Below, piece by piece: positions 49,796-58,793 of a stretch of DNA of 64,000 nt (positions are counted from its first letter, which is position 1; every line of letters starts with the position of its first letter). This DNA is from JANXMY01 sp964251675. Lineage in GTDB: Bacteria; Armatimonadota; Armatimonadia; Armatimonadales; Capsulimonadaceae. The notes beneath the pieces are model-generated. The model did no database searches. It was not told the origin of the DNA and was given only the letters and a program-made list of their open reading frames with translations. A program made the position numbers and the translations under genes. The DNA lies in contig CAXUKS010000006.1 in the NCBI GenBank assembly GCA_964251675.1, positions 62,001 through 126,000 on the forward strand, in the 5' to 3' direction.

Positions 49796-50740
49796 ATGGC
49801 TGGACACACACATGGAGCGACAAGCGGGCGGGGATTATGGCTGTCGCTGGGCCTGACCCTGGCGTTTGTCGGAGCAGAGATCATTTTCGGCCTGCGGGCA
49901 CGCTCGCTGGCGCTGCTTTCTGACGCAGGGCACAACGCAAGCGATGCGCTGGCGCTGGGGCTGGCGGCGTATGCCATCTGGGTGGCCCGCCGCCCGGCAA
50001 ACTCCGGCAAGACGTTCGGCTACCACCGGGTCGCCATTCTCACCGCCCTGGGAAACGCCGCTGCGCTCGTGGTGATCGCTCTGGGCATTCTGCTGGAAGC
50101 CTGGCACGCTTTCCGGCACCCGGAGCCGGTCTCGGGCAGTCTGATGATGGGCGTGGCTGCGTTCGGAGTTTTGCTGAACACCGTGATTGCCTGGCGCCTG
50201 CATGCGGACAGCAAGCACAGCATCAATGCCCGGGCGGCCTATATCCACATGGCAGGCGATGCGCTGTCGTCCCTGGGCGTCGTAATTGCCGGCCTCGTCA
50301 TCCGGCTGACGGGCTGGAGCCTCGCGGACCCACTGGTGTCTGTGCTGATTGCGGGCTTTATTTTGTATTCGTCATGGGGGATTATCGAGGAGGCCACCAA
50401 CATTCTGCTGGAAGGCGCCCCGAAGGGAATGGCCGTGGAAGAAGTCGCAGCGGCTATCCGGGACATTGAGCCGGTGTGCGGTGTTCACGACCTGCACGTC
50501 TGGACAGTCAGCGACGGCCTGCACTTTTTGTCCTGCCACATCGTTCTGGCCGGCGACTTAACGGTCACGGAGGCACAGGCCGTCGTGTCGGAAGTCAACA
50601 CACGTCTGCACGATGAGTTCAGCATCGGCCACGCGACCATCCAAACCGAGACGGCGGAGGGGAATGCCTGCCGTCAGTCCGGCCCGGCCCTGCTGTGCGA
50701 ACTGGAGCCGCATGCGGCAGGGTGCGGCCACACGCATTGA
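49796..50740 (+). CDS. Cation diffusion facilitator (Zn/Co/Cd efflux)
   Basis: The product has 314 residues from the ATG at 49796. It has six membrane helices and a cytoplasmic C-terminal domain, as usual for CDF transporters. Metal-site residues are seen in LLSDAGHNASDALALG (H and D of the first site) and in YIHMAGDALSSLGV (HxxxD of the second). The His-rich ends (MAGHTHGATSG and HAAGCGHTH) may bind metal. The protein exports divalent metal ions in exchange for protons. Confidence 0.92.
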   Translation: MAGHTHGATSGRGLWLSLGLTLAFVGAEIIFGLRARSLALLSDAGHNASDALALGLAAYAIWVARRPANSGKTFGYHRVAILTALGNAAALVVIALGILLEAWHAFRHPEPVSGSLMMGVAAFGVLLNTVIAWRLHADSKHSINARAAYIHMAGDALSSLGVVIAGLVIRLTGWSLADPLVSVLIAGFILYSSWGIIEEATNILLEGAPKGMAVEEVAAAIRDIEPVCGVHDLHVWTVSDGLHFLSCHIVLAGDLTVTEAQAVVSEVNTRLHDEFSIGHATIQTETAEGNACRQSGPALLCELEPHAAGCGHTH

Positions 50741-50749
50741 GGGAACCAC

Positions 50750-50884
50750 TCAATGCTTGAAGTAGTGATACGCGATGATCAGCAGTGTCCAGCCCGCCAA
50801 ACCGACCCAATGCAGGAGTGTGACACGGCGGGCAAATAAACCAATCCCAATTGCAGCAAACATAATTGGTAAAATCAGAGTCAT
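50750..50884 (-). CDS. 44-residue membrane protein coupled to the glycosyltransferase gene
   Basis: An ATG at 50884 overlaps the stop of the GT2 gene (ATGA) and the frame ends with TGA at 50752-50750. The translation starts MTLILPIMFAAIGIGLFARR and contains two short hydrophobic segments (ILPIMFAAIGIGLFA and WVGLAGWTLLIIAYHYF) split by a basic turn. The stop-start overlap and the clear membrane pattern support it as a real gene. It may be an accessory subunit of the exopolysaccharide enzyme. Confidence 0.6.
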   Translation of the reverse strand: MTLILPIMFAAIGIGLFARRVTLLHWVGLAGWTLLIIAYHYFKH

Positions 50885-52170
50885 CGGGGAGCCGCCTCCG
50901 TATCAGCCACTCCTGCCTCCGGGGACGGAGAGGTCTCCCCAGGCAGCGGCAGGCGGGTCGTGCGGACCCAGCCCGCCCCGCGCCGACGCCCGGCCAGACG
51001 CAGGCCAATTTTCCAGACCGCATAAAACGGCGCACGGGCCAGCGCGGCATACGCCGCACGAGAGGCCCCGGCGGCACGCAGACCGCCCAGAATGTACAGA
51101 AGCAGGCCCGCGCCCGTCACGCCCAGGGCCGTCGCCCAGTGACCCGCGTGCGGCAATATGCCCAGCACGCCGCCCCCGCCCACCAGAATAACCCACGCAC
51201 ACAGCAGAGCACCCAGCTCCGCCAGCGGCGGCGTCAGCAAATCTATCGCCATGTCCAGCAGCAGCAGGTTCCGCCCGCACAGACCCTCCCAGAGCAGACT
51301 TAGGCCGCGCTCGCGGGTCAGACCCGCCCGCCCGCGCTCCCAGCGGTCGCGCTGCGAGGCCGCCTGCGCCGCCGTCACGGGCATCTGCGCCCGGACGCGA
51401 GCGTCGGGCACGTAGGCCACGCGCACCCCGTACCGCCGTGCCAGATCAAGCCCGTAGTCCAAATCTTCCGTCAGGCTGCCGCCCGGCCAGGGCAGGGCCG
51501 AGGCCAGCGGCCACGTAAACGCCATGCCGTTGCCTTTCAGGCCCGCACTCAGGCCCAGGCGCTCACGGCCCAGCGGCTTGATATGGTTGACCAGATCGAA
51601 GGCTCCCGCCATCAGCGCCGCCCGCCAGCCATCCCCCACGTTCAGCACGCCGTAGCGCCCCTGCACAGCCCCGAACCCGCGAGCGGCGCGGGAGCGTTCC
51701 AGCCCCTGCCCGATACGGGTCAAAAAGTCCGGCGCGGCAAACGTGTCGGCATCCACGATCACCACGCCGTCAGGCCGCTCGGGCAGGGCGTGCAGGTAAG
51801 CCATCGCAAAGTTCAGCGCGTAGCCTTTGCCGCGCTCCTCGGCGCTGATGCGCTCCAGAACCGTGATGCCTCGCGCACGGGCAATTTCTGCGGTCTCATC
51901 GGTGCAGTTGTCGGCGACAACAATCAGCTCCCGGCATTCTTCGGGGAAATCCTGTGCCAGCAGGCTGTCCAAAGTCGCCGCCAGCACCAGCGCCTCGTCG
52001 TGCGCGGGCACAACGACGGCCAGCGCCAGCGGGGCGGCCTTCGCCGCCCTGGCCTGGCGGCGCGGCAGGATTGCCGCCACCAGCAGGGTCAGCAGCGACG
52101 CGACGCTGAGAACGCAGACAGCCCCGACCAAAGAAGTCAGCACGGTTAAAAACGCGGTCAGCAGCATCAC
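50881..52170 (-). CDS. Membrane GT2 glycosyltransferase
   Basis: The product has 429 residues. The N-terminus has one or two membrane helices, followed by a GT-A catalytic domain: LAVVVPAHDEALVLAATLDSL, DNCTDETAE, VVIVDADTF (metal-binding DxD type), the base in SLTEDLDYGLDL, and QRDRWERG, which corresponds to the QxxRW motif of processive synthases. Three or more C-terminal helices follow. It polymerises or transfers sugars for a surface polysaccharide. It ends an operon with the ATPase, Wzz-like and probably sugar-transferase genes. Confidence 0.88.
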   Translation of the reverse strand: MMLLTAFLTVLTSLVGAVCVLSVASLLTLLVAAILPRRQARAAKAAPLALAVVVPAHDEALVLAATLDSLLAQDFPEECRELIVVADNCTDETAEIARARGITVLERISAEERGKGYALNFAMAYLHALPERPDGVVIVDADTFAAPDFLTRIGQGLERSRAARGFGAVQGRYGVLNVGDGWRAALMAGAFDLVNHIKPLGRERLGLSAGLKGNGMAFTWPLASALPWPGGSLTEDLDYGLDLARRYGVRVAYVPDARVRAQMPVTAAQAASQRDRWERGRAGLTRERGLSLLWEGLCGRNLLLLDMAIDLLTPPLAELGALLCAWVILVGGGGVLGILPHAGHWATALGVTGAGLLLYILGGLRAAGASRAAYAALARAPFYAVWKIGLRLAGRRRGAGWVRTTRLPLPGETSPSPEAGVADTEAAPR

Positions 52171-52171
52171 A

Positions 52172-53182
52172 TCAGGCTTTCTGAAGACGTTTTCGCAGCC
52201 AGGACGGCCCGGCAGACTTGATACGATTGAGGGTCACGCCAATCACTTTGTCCCGGCCCAGTGCGTCCAGCGCCTGCGCGACCACGTCACGGGGCGTCAC
52301 GCCCGCACGGGCGACCACCAGCAGGCCATCCATATGCCGGGTCAATGGCAGGGCATTGTCGGAGGCGACGGCGGGCATATCCACGATGACCACGTCAAAG
52401 GCCATCCGGGCAGACAAGATAAGCTGCGCGACGCGGGGCGAGCGGGCCAGACGGGCGGCGTTGGCAGGCGCTTTGCCTGCTGGGATGACCACCAGGTTGT
52501 CTGCGCCCGCGATCTGCAGGGTCGGCACGACACTGGCACTGTCTTCCAGCACCGGAATGACCCCTTCGCCGCGAGCAGGCGCCCCAATCCGCACGGCCAG
52601 ATCACCTTTGCCAAGGCTCATGTCAATCAGACACACGCGCTTGAACGTGTCGCGGGCGATGGTCATGGCAAGATGCAGGGCAACGGTAGTTTTCCCCTCC
52701 CCTACCACGGCACTGGTGATGCCGAGGACGTAAGGACGGTCCGAACCCAGGGTTTCGCCGCTGATCAGCGTCACATCGCCGACGCCTGCAATCTGCCTTT
52801 CCAGCGAAGCGTAAAGATGGCTGAACTCGGCAGGCGTTTTTTCAACACGCAGATTGATCGGTGGAGCGCTCGGAAGCTCGGGAAGATCCTCGCCCGTGGC
52901 TCGTTCCGGCAGGCTGGGAAACTCCTCCGGACGCAGCGTTCGGTTGGGCCGGGGCAGAGTGTCCCTGTTCATAATGATGGTCTTGTCAAACGGCTCGTCA
53001 TCCACATACGCATCCGCATCGGCGCTGGGCATGGATTCAGGACGCGAGCGCGTGGCAAGGCGGGCTTCCTGAGCCTGGCGCAGCAGCACGGCCATTTCAT
53101 CAGCTCGCAGGGTGCGGCTTTGCCATTCGGGAACCAGTGTCGTTTCCGGCTCTGTGAACTCGTCAGTCAAGGGTTCGGGCAT
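52172..53182 (-). CDS. CpsD/BY-kinase-like ATPase lacking a tyrosine cluster
   Basis: The product has 336 residues. A variable N-terminal half (1-150) precedes an ATPase domain. Walker A is SAVVGEGKTTVALHLA; the A' site reads CLIDMSLGKGD instead of the usual IDxDLRxP; Walker B is VVIVDMPAV. BY-kinases normally carry a C-terminal tyrosine cluster for autophosphorylation; here the tail (PSWLRKRLQKA) has none. It probably regulates polysaccharide export together with the Wzz-like protein encoded 7 bases upstream, but may not act as a kinase. Confidence 0.8.
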   Translation of the reverse strand: MPEPLTDEFTEPETTLVPEWQSRTLRADEMAVLLRQAQEARLATRSRPESMPSADADAYVDDEPFDKTIIMNRDTLPRPNRTLRPEEFPSLPERATGEDLPELPSAPPINLRVEKTPAEFSHLYASLERQIAGVGDVTLISGETLGSDRPYVLGITSAVVGEGKTTVALHLAMTIARDTFKRVCLIDMSLGKGDLAVRIGAPARGEGVIPVLEDSASVVPTLQIAGADNLVVIPAGKAPANAARLARSPRVAQLILSARMAFDVVIVDMPAVASDNALPLTRHMDGLLVVARAGVTPRDVVAQALDALGRDKVIGVTLNRIKSAGPSWLRKRLQKA

Positions 53183-53189
53183 CAGGGCG

Positions 53190-54707
53190 TTATCCTTCCG
53201 GTCCGGGCAGGACGGCGGGCGTGTGTGTCAGGGCGCGGCGGGAAGAGGAGGAGCGCAGGTCGGCGGCTTCCGGCAGGCAGGCCAGCACGGGAACGCCCAG
53301 CAGGCGCTCGGCATCGGCTTCGTAGCGCAGGGAATGGTCAGCCCATTCACTCAGAACTACCAGAATGAAGCCCACCAGGACACCTAAAATCAAGCTGCCG
53401 ATCAGCATTCCGATCAGCTTGGTGCGCCCGGTGGTCGGCAGGGCGTAGGTGACGCCAATCGGTGTCAGGCTGGACGTGGAAGTAAGGCGGTCAAGGTCGG
53501 CTTTGGTTTTGACTTCGCGCCGCTGTTTTTCAAGGCTTTGATACGCATCCTGCAGCCCGCTGTAGTCACGGATTTTGTCGGTGAGCTGCCGCTGGGCATT
53601 GGGGATCTGCGTGACAATGCCCTGGTACTTGCCAATCTGCTGGCGCAGGTTTTGCATAAGCTGCTGGTCCGCTTCGGCGGCGATACTGGCTTCGGCGATT
53701 TGCTGCTGCAAGGCTTGATACTGCGGGTTTTCGGCAAGCTTCGTCTGGGTGTTGCGCTTGTTTTCCGGCGCGGCGGCCTGCCGCTGCTGCGTTTGCAAAG
53801 CTTTGATCTGCTCGTCAATGGCGACAATGATCGGGTGCTGGGGTGTCAGCGGGCCGTGCCCGGAGCCGCCCGCCATTTCGGCGTCGCGCTTGGCCAGCAG
53901 GGTTGCGACTTCTTTTTCCAGCGGCGTCTGGTCGGAGACGGTCTGCTCGGAAATGCTCATCGGTTTTATAGCCTGGAGCTGCTGCTGCAAAAAAGTCTTT
54001 TTGTGCTGGTTTTCCCCGAGCGTCACCTCTTTGTCGGTGAGCTGGGCCTGCAAACTGGACAACTGGTTGCTGTAGGAAGTTCCAGCATCGGAAAGCTGAC
54101 CGCCATAGGAGGCTTTGAAGTCAGCCAGAGCCTTTTCGGAAATCCGCATCCGGCGGGCATACTCGGCAAGTTGGCTGTCCAGAAACCGCACGCTGGTTGT
54201 AGAAGTCAAGCTCTTGTCCGCGCCGACTTCTTCAATATACTGCGCCTGCAAGGCATCCAGAATGCGCTTGCATTCATCGGGGTTGTTCCAGGTCAGCGAA
54301 AGGGAAAACTGGTTCGGGCTTTCCACAGAGGCAGCCAGATTTTTCTGAAGCGCACCATAGCGCGGATCATCGGCCTGCGGGTCCACGTTGATGGGGGCTG
54401 CCAACTGCGCTTTTTGCAGGGCCACGTCCAGAAAGCCGCCCTGCTGGTTCTGCTTGATGAGGTCGTTGAATTGGTCCACGCTTTTCTGCGCGGGCGTCAC
54501 CCAGGTGTTCGCATCGTCCTGCCCCAGTATGTTGGCGACGCTCTGCGTCTGCACCTGAGTCATCGCCGTGGCGTGGAATGTTTTGGACCGGGCGTACAGC
54601 GCCGCCATTGTCAGGCTGCTGACAATAATCAGTGCCCCCCAGAACAAAAGCTGGTGACGGAAAAACGAGTCTACCATTCGGAACAGGATTGGAGTGCGAC
54701 GGTACAT
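53190..54707 (-). CDS. Wzz/GumC-type polysaccharide chain length protein
   Basis: The product has 505 residues. Membrane helices are at about 18-38 (FWGALIIVSSLTMAALYA) and 425-450 (LIGMLIGSLILGVLVGFILVV), and a long coiled coil (about 150-400) lies between them outside the membrane. After the second helix comes the short segment that docks the ATPase (DHSLRYEADAERLLGVPVLACLP). The arrangement is typical of PCP-2 or GumC proteins that set chain length and link to an exporter. The ATPase gene follows 7 bases downstream. Confidence 0.88.
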   Translation of the reverse strand: MYRRTPILFRMVDSFFRHQLLFWGALIIVSSLTMAALYARSKTFHATAMTQVQTQSVANILGQDDANTWVTPAQKSVDQFNDLIKQNQQGGFLDVALQKAQLAAPINVDPQADDPRYGALQKNLAASVESPNQFSLSLTWNNPDECKRILDALQAQYIEEVGADKSLTSTTSVRFLDSQLAEYARRMRISEKALADFKASYGGQLSDAGTSYSNQLSSLQAQLTDKEVTLGENQHKKTFLQQQLQAIKPMSISEQTVSDQTPLEKEVATLLAKRDAEMAGGSGHGPLTPQHPIIVAIDEQIKALQTQQRQAAAPENKRNTQTKLAENPQYQALQQQIAEASIAAEADQQLMQNLRQQIGKYQGIVTQIPNAQRQLTDKIRDYSGLQDAYQSLEKQRREVKTKADLDRLTSTSSLTPIGVTYALPTTGRTKLIGMLIGSLILGVLVGFILVVLSEWADHSLRYEADAERLLGVPVLACLPEAADLRSSSSRRALTHTPAVLPGPEG

Positions 54708-54822
54708 AAGTTAGGTCTGTCTCTCGGTGTTTGGCCTGAGTATCGGGGATTAACGCCGCGTTCTTTATGGCAGAAACGGCCCGTGAAGTTCCCGGCGGCG
54801 CACTCAGTCGGGGGCGAGCGCG

Positions 54823-55656
54823 TCAGTAAGCGCCTTCGGCACGCAGAACAGCAGGGATGGTCATGACTAAAATCCGAAAATACAGCAGGACAGACTGCTG
54901 TTCGATGTACAGCAAATCCAGCTCAATGGAGCGCTCAAAACTCAGGCTGGCGCGGCCGGACACCTGCCACAGTCCGGTGACACCCGGCACGCACAGCAGG
55001 CGCTGCTGCTGGCGGGGCGTGTATTTGGCAGTCTCAGCGGGCAGGGCGGGGCGCGGGCCGACCAGGCTCATTTCGCCCTTGACGACATTGAGAAGCTGGG
55101 GCAGCTCGTCCAGCGAAAACTTACGCAGGACACGGCCCACGCGGGTGACGCGGGGGTCGTTTTTCATTTTGAAAACCGGGCCGGAACGCTCGTTGTGCAT
55201 TTCCAGCAGGTGACGCTTCGATTCGGCGTCAGTGACCATGGAGCGGAATTTGTAAAACCAGAACTCTTGGCCCTGCTGCCCCACTCGTTTTTGTTTGAAC
55301 AGCACCGGGCCGGGGCTGTCCACCCGAATCAGGAGGGCGATGACGCCGAATACGGGCCAGACCAGCAGAAGCAGCAGGCCGCACAGAATCAAATCCAGCA
55401 CACGCTGCGCGTTTTTCGCGCCGCTGCGCCGGGCGTAAACACCTGGCAGCAGAATCACGTTCTGGCCGGCAGTTTGATTATTTTGAGGCGCGGGTTCGGG
55501 ACGCGGCCCATCGCCGCCCCGAAATGTGCGTCCGTCACCGTAAGTGGGAGTTTCCATACATTCTGACCTCGGGCACTCCGGCCCTGAAATAAACGGCTTC
55601 ACTCTGATTCTCAAGAGATTCAGGCAGGCACCGATGACTTTACGTGCAAGATTCAT
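54823..55656 (-). CDS. Polyprenyl-phosphate sugar phosphotransferase (WbaP/WcaJ-type)
   Basis: The product has 277 residues. It is the catalytic half of the family: one membrane helix (VLDLILCGLLLLLVWPVFGVIALLI) followed by GPVLFKQKRVGQQGQEFWFYKFRSM, KFSLDELPQLLNVVKGEMSLVGPRP and GVTGLWQVSGR. It attaches the first sugar phosphate to undecaprenyl phosphate to start repeat-unit assembly. The first 85 residues are a variable leader rather than the five helices of WbaP. It begins the polysaccharide operon, divergent from the Ser/Thr kinase. Confidence 0.92.
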   Translation of the reverse strand: MNLARKVIGACLNLLRIRVKPFISGPECPRSECMETPTYGDGRTFRGGDGPRPEPAPQNNQTAGQNVILLPGVYARRSGAKNAQRVLDLILCGLLLLLVWPVFGVIALLIRVDSPGPVLFKQKRVGQQGQEFWFYKFRSMVTDAESKRHLLEMHNERSGPVFKMKNDPRVTRVGRVLRKFSLDELPQLLNVVKGEMSLVGPRPALPAETAKYTPRQQQRLLCVPGVTGLWQVSGRASLSFERSIELDLLYIEQQSVLLYFRILVMTIPAVLRAEGAY

Positions 55657-55748
55657 GCCAAACTCGTCTCCGCCCTTTGGGAACTTCCCAGCCCCGCCGG
55701 TCGTCAGTCTTTGCGAAAGCGGCAGAAAGAAGCGAAAGGCGCGTTGTC

Positions 55749-57443
55749 ATGAATAATCTTCGGGAAGTTGAGCCGAAAACTGGAATATCAGAGATGGCAA
55801 TCATTGGCCCGTATCAGATTCAGGAAGAGCTGGGACGTGGTTTTTCTTCCGTCGTCTACCTAGCCGCCGATTTGCGGCGCGGGCGGGCAGTCGCGCTGAA
55901 AGTGCTGACATTCCCACCGGACCTGCCGCCCGCGCTTCGGGCAGACCTGACCGAGCGTTTCCGGCGCGAGGCGCGGGCGGTGGCGGGCCTGACGCATCCG
56001 CAGATTGTGTCTGTCGATGTCGGGGAAACGGAAAGCGGGCAGCCGTTTCTGGCTCTAGAGCGGCTGCGTGGGCAAACCCTGCGTCAGCGCCTGCGCTCGG
56101 CGGGCCGCCTGCCGCTGGCGGAGGCACTGCCGATTGCGCTGCGCGTTGCCGAGGCGCTGGACTACGCGCACGGACGCGGCATTGTGCACCGGGACATCAA
56201 GCCCGACAACCTCTTTTTGTGCCTGCCGGATGCCTTCTCGGAGAGCAGCGCCGCTTGCCCAAAGCTGATGGATTTCGGGATTTCGCGCACGGTGTCTGAT
56301 CAGGAGCTGACGCAGGACGGCATGGTGGTCGGTTCCCCGGCCTATATGTCCCCGGAGCAGATCAACGGAGAGCCGGTGGACGGGCGGACGGATGTATTCT
56401 CACTGGCGGTGACGCTGGCAGAGATGTTGACCGGAAGGAAGCCGTTTGAGGCGGACACGGTTCCGGCAGTGATGCAGCAGATTTTGCGTCAGCCGCCCCG
56501 TCTGGACGGCCTGAGCCACCCGCGTCTGGAGCGCGTGCTGCGAAAAGCGATGGCGAAGCGGCCCGGCCAGCGGTACGCCTCGGCGGCGGCGTTTGCGGAG
56601 GCTCTGCGCCGCGCCGCTCCCCTGTCCGCCCCGGCCCCGTCGGTCACGACGCAGTTTGCGCGGCCCGTGCGGACGCCAAAAGCGTTTTCCGGGCGCGGCC
56701 TCTGGCTCGGCGCGGCGGCTCTGGTCGGGGCGGCGGTTGGGATCGGCGCAGTGCAGCAGTGGCCGCCCGCCCCGCCCCGGACGGCTGCCGCCGCCGTCCG
56801 CTCGGTGCCGGTGTACGTCTACCGAACCCGCGTGGTCAAGACGCTCGTTCCTGCCGCATCTGCGTCTGCGAAGCCGGTTCCCCCGCCCGCTTCCCCGCCC
56901 CGTCTGGCAATAGTTCCCCGTCTGGCTGCGCTGCCCGCTTCTGCCGCGCCCACTCCTGCCGCGCCCACTCCTGCCGTGCTTCGGACTGCCCCGGCGTCCC
57001 CGCGCCCGGCTCCAAAGCCTGCGCGGCTCGCGCTTCGGCCCCGGCGGCTGGCCCCGCCGCCACCGGTGGTTATTGCTCTGGCTGCTGCCGAGACGCCCCT
57101 GCCGACAGTGCGCGTCAGCGAGGCCCGGCAGGAAACCCTGCGCCGCACCGAAGCTGCCGCTCCGCCTGACACCCTGCCGGACGGCCCGCCGCGTCTGCTG
57201 TCGCACACCGCCCCACTTTTGCCGTCCGGCGTGACAGGCGACGGCGCACAGGTGACGCTGCATCTGCGCGTCAACAGGTTCGGCGAAGTGACCGATGCGG
57301 ACGTAGTTCAATCCTCGGGCAATGACGATCTCGACGCGGCGGCTTTGGACACCGTCGGCGATTGGACCTATGCCCCGGCCCTGCATAACGGACGCGCTGT
57401 GCGCGGCGAAACTGATACTGTGGTGTCGTTTCCCGCCCCGTAA
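55749..57443 (+). CDS. Ser/Thr protein kinase fused to a TonB C-terminal domain
   Basis: The product has 564 residues from the ATG at 55749. The kinase domain (20-290) is complete: glycine loop EELGRGFSSVVYLA, K51, HRDIKPDN (147-154), DFG (175-177) and SPAYMSPEQ. A membrane helix (about 317-335) leads to a 120-residue Ala/Pro-rich linker. The end (about 475-562) matches a TonB C-terminal fold: VTLHLRVNRFGEVTDADVVQ and DLDAAALDTVGDWTYAPAL. The outer part should lie in the periplasm or cell wall. It is divergent from the polysaccharide operon, with galE following. Confidence 0.9.
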   Translation: MNNLREVEPKTGISEMAIIGPYQIQEELGRGFSSVVYLAADLRRGRAVALKVLTFPPDLPPALRADLTERFRREARAVAGLTHPQIVSVDVGETESGQPFLALERLRGQTLRQRLRSAGRLPLAEALPIALRVAEALDYAHGRGIVHRDIKPDNLFLCLPDAFSESSAACPKLMDFGISRTVSDQELTQDGMVVGSPAYMSPEQINGEPVDGRTDVFSLAVTLAEMLTGRKPFEADTVPAVMQQILRQPPRLDGLSHPRLERVLRKAMAKRPGQRYASAAAFAEALRRAAPLSAPAPSVTTQFARPVRTPKAFSGRGLWLGAAALVGAAVGIGAVQQWPPAPPRTAAAAVRSVPVYVYRTRVVKTLVPAASASAKPVPPPASPPRLAIVPRLAALPASAAPTPAAPTPAVLRTAPASPRPAPKPARLALRPRRLAPPPPVVIALAAAETPLPTVRVSEARQETLRRTEAAAPPDTLPDGPPRLLSHTAPLLPSGVTGDGAQVTLHLRVNRFGEVTDADVVQSSGNDDLDAAALDTVGDWTYAPALHNGRAVRGETDTVVSFPAP

Positions 57444-57497
57444 CGTGGTAGAATACAGGAACACACCTACTTTGTCGAAGGAGAACACACACAGATT

Positions 57498-58496
57498 ATG
57501 GGAGCCATCCTCGTCACGGGCGGAGCCGGGTATATCGGCAGCCACACCAGCAAGCTGCTCATCCAAAAAGGCTACGACGTTGTTATTCTGGACTCGCTGG
57601 AGCTGGGGCATCAGCAGGTTTTGAAGTATCTGCCCGGCGCGAAGTTCGTGCAGGGCGACATCGGCGACGGCGCACTGGTGGCCCGCACGATTCAGGAAAA
57701 CGAGATTGACTCGGTGATCCACTTCGCCGCGTATGCGTCGGTCCCGGACAGCGTCGCCGACCCGGTCAAGTACTACCAGAACAACATCGTCAAGACGCTG
57801 GCTCTTTTAGACGCCGTCAACTCGCAGGGCGTCAAGCACGTTTTGTTTTCCTCGTCGGCGGCTACGTTCGGCGAGACCAAGTACGTTCCCATCGACGAAG
57901 GCCACCCGCAGTTCCCGACCAACCCCTACGGCCAGACCAAGCTGGACGGCGAGCATATCCTGCACTGGTACGATGTCGCGTTTGGCATCAAAAGCATCTC
58001 CCTGCGCTACTTCTGCGCCGCCGGGGCGGACCCGGATGGGGAGCTTGGCGAGGACCACACGCCTGAGACGCACATGATCCCTCTGACCCTCTTCGCCGCG
58101 CTGGGCCGCCGCCCGGATATTAAAATGTTCGGCACAGACTACCCCACCCCCGACGGCACCGGCATCCGCGACTATATCCACGTCACCGACCTGGGACAGG
58201 CCCACATTCTCGGCCTCGAAGCCCTGAAAAATGGCGCGGACACCAACGCCTACAACCTCGGCAACGGCAAAGGCTACTCTGTCCGCGAAGTCGTCGAAAC
58301 AGGCCGCAAAGTCACCGGCAAAGAGATCGTCGCCATCGAGTCCCCCCGCCGCCCCGGCGACCCCGCCGAGCTAGTCGCCTCCGCCGCCAAGATCGAAAAA
58401 GAGCTGGGCTGGAAAGCCCAGTACGGCGACCTGCCCACCATCATGCGAACCGCCTACGAGTGGTTTAAGGCGCATCCGAACGGCTACGAGGGGTAG
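57498..58496 (+). CDS. galE: UDP-glucose 4-epimerase
   Basis: The product has 332 residues. The NAD-binding motif is GGAGYIGSH, the catalytic Ser region is LFSSSAATFG and the Tyr-Lys pair is YGQTK. It interconverts UDP-glucose and UDP-galactose, supplying sugars for polysaccharide synthesis, which fits the preceding cluster. A GAAGGAGAA ribosome site and a -10 box TAGAAT (57449-57454, with TGG before it) precede the gene. A hairpin at 58515 ends it. Confidence 0.94.
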   Translation: MGAILVTGGAGYIGSHTSKLLIQKGYDVVILDSLELGHQQVLKYLPGAKFVQGDIGDGALVARTIQENEIDSVIHFAAYASVPDSVADPVKYYQNNIVKTLALLDAVNSQGVKHVLFSSSAATFGETKYVPIDEGHPQFPTNPYGQTKLDGEHILHWYDVAFGIKSISLRYFCAAGADPDGELGEDHTPETHMIPLTLFAALGRRPDIKMFGTDYPTPDGTGIRDYIHVTDLGQAHILGLEALKNGADTNAYNLGNGKGYSVREVVETGRKVTGKEIVAIESPRRPGDPAELVASAAKIEKELGWKAQYGDLPTIMRTAYEWFKAHPNGYEG

Positions 58497-58514
58497 TCAC
58501 ATCCCAAATGGTAG

Positions 58515-58535
58515 GGGTAGGGCTTGTCCCTACCC
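58515..58535 (+). terminator. Terminator downstream of galE
   Basis: A perfect 8-bp stem GGGTAGGG/CCCTACCC with loop CTTGT is followed by TTTA. It lies 19 bases after the galE stop. Confidence 0.7.
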
Positions 58536-58550
58536 TTTACAGGCTGACGT

Positions 58551-58793
58551 ATGCGCGGAGCAAAAATGGCAAGCGTAATAATCACCGGCTGGCGAATCGG
58601 CTTGCAGAAAATTGGAATGACCAAGCTCATTCGTGAATACACTGATTTTGGCCTGAAAGCCTCTAAAGACTGCACAGACCGCGTCCTGGATGGCGAGACT
58701 GTGACGATTGCCGTGGAGTCCGTTGACCATGCTATGCAACTAGCAGCGCGGCTCCAGCATATTGGTGCGACTACAAAGATGCATAGCCATTGA
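58551..58793 (+). CDS. Small protein resembling the ribosomal L7/L12 C-terminal domain
   Basis: The product has 80 residues; an internal ATG at 58566 is also possible and gives 75. The pattern KIGMTKLIREYTDFGLKASK, then a TVTIAVES strand and MQLAARLQHIGATTKM, follows the L7/L12 C-terminal fold (IKxIRxxTGLGLKEAK...LxxxGA). Small stand-alone proteins with this fold exist, but their role is not known. It directly precedes and overlaps a broken DUF433 frame. Confidence 0.6.
   Translation: MRGAKMASVIITGWRIGLQKIGMTKLIREYTDFGLKASKDCTDRVLDGETVTIAVESVDHAMQLAARLQHIGATTKMHSH

Noticed and set aside
56400..57722. 440-residue minus-strand frame
   Set aside because: It is the shadow of the kinase-TonB gene in GC-rich sequence, with an Arg/Gly-rich, domain-free translation.
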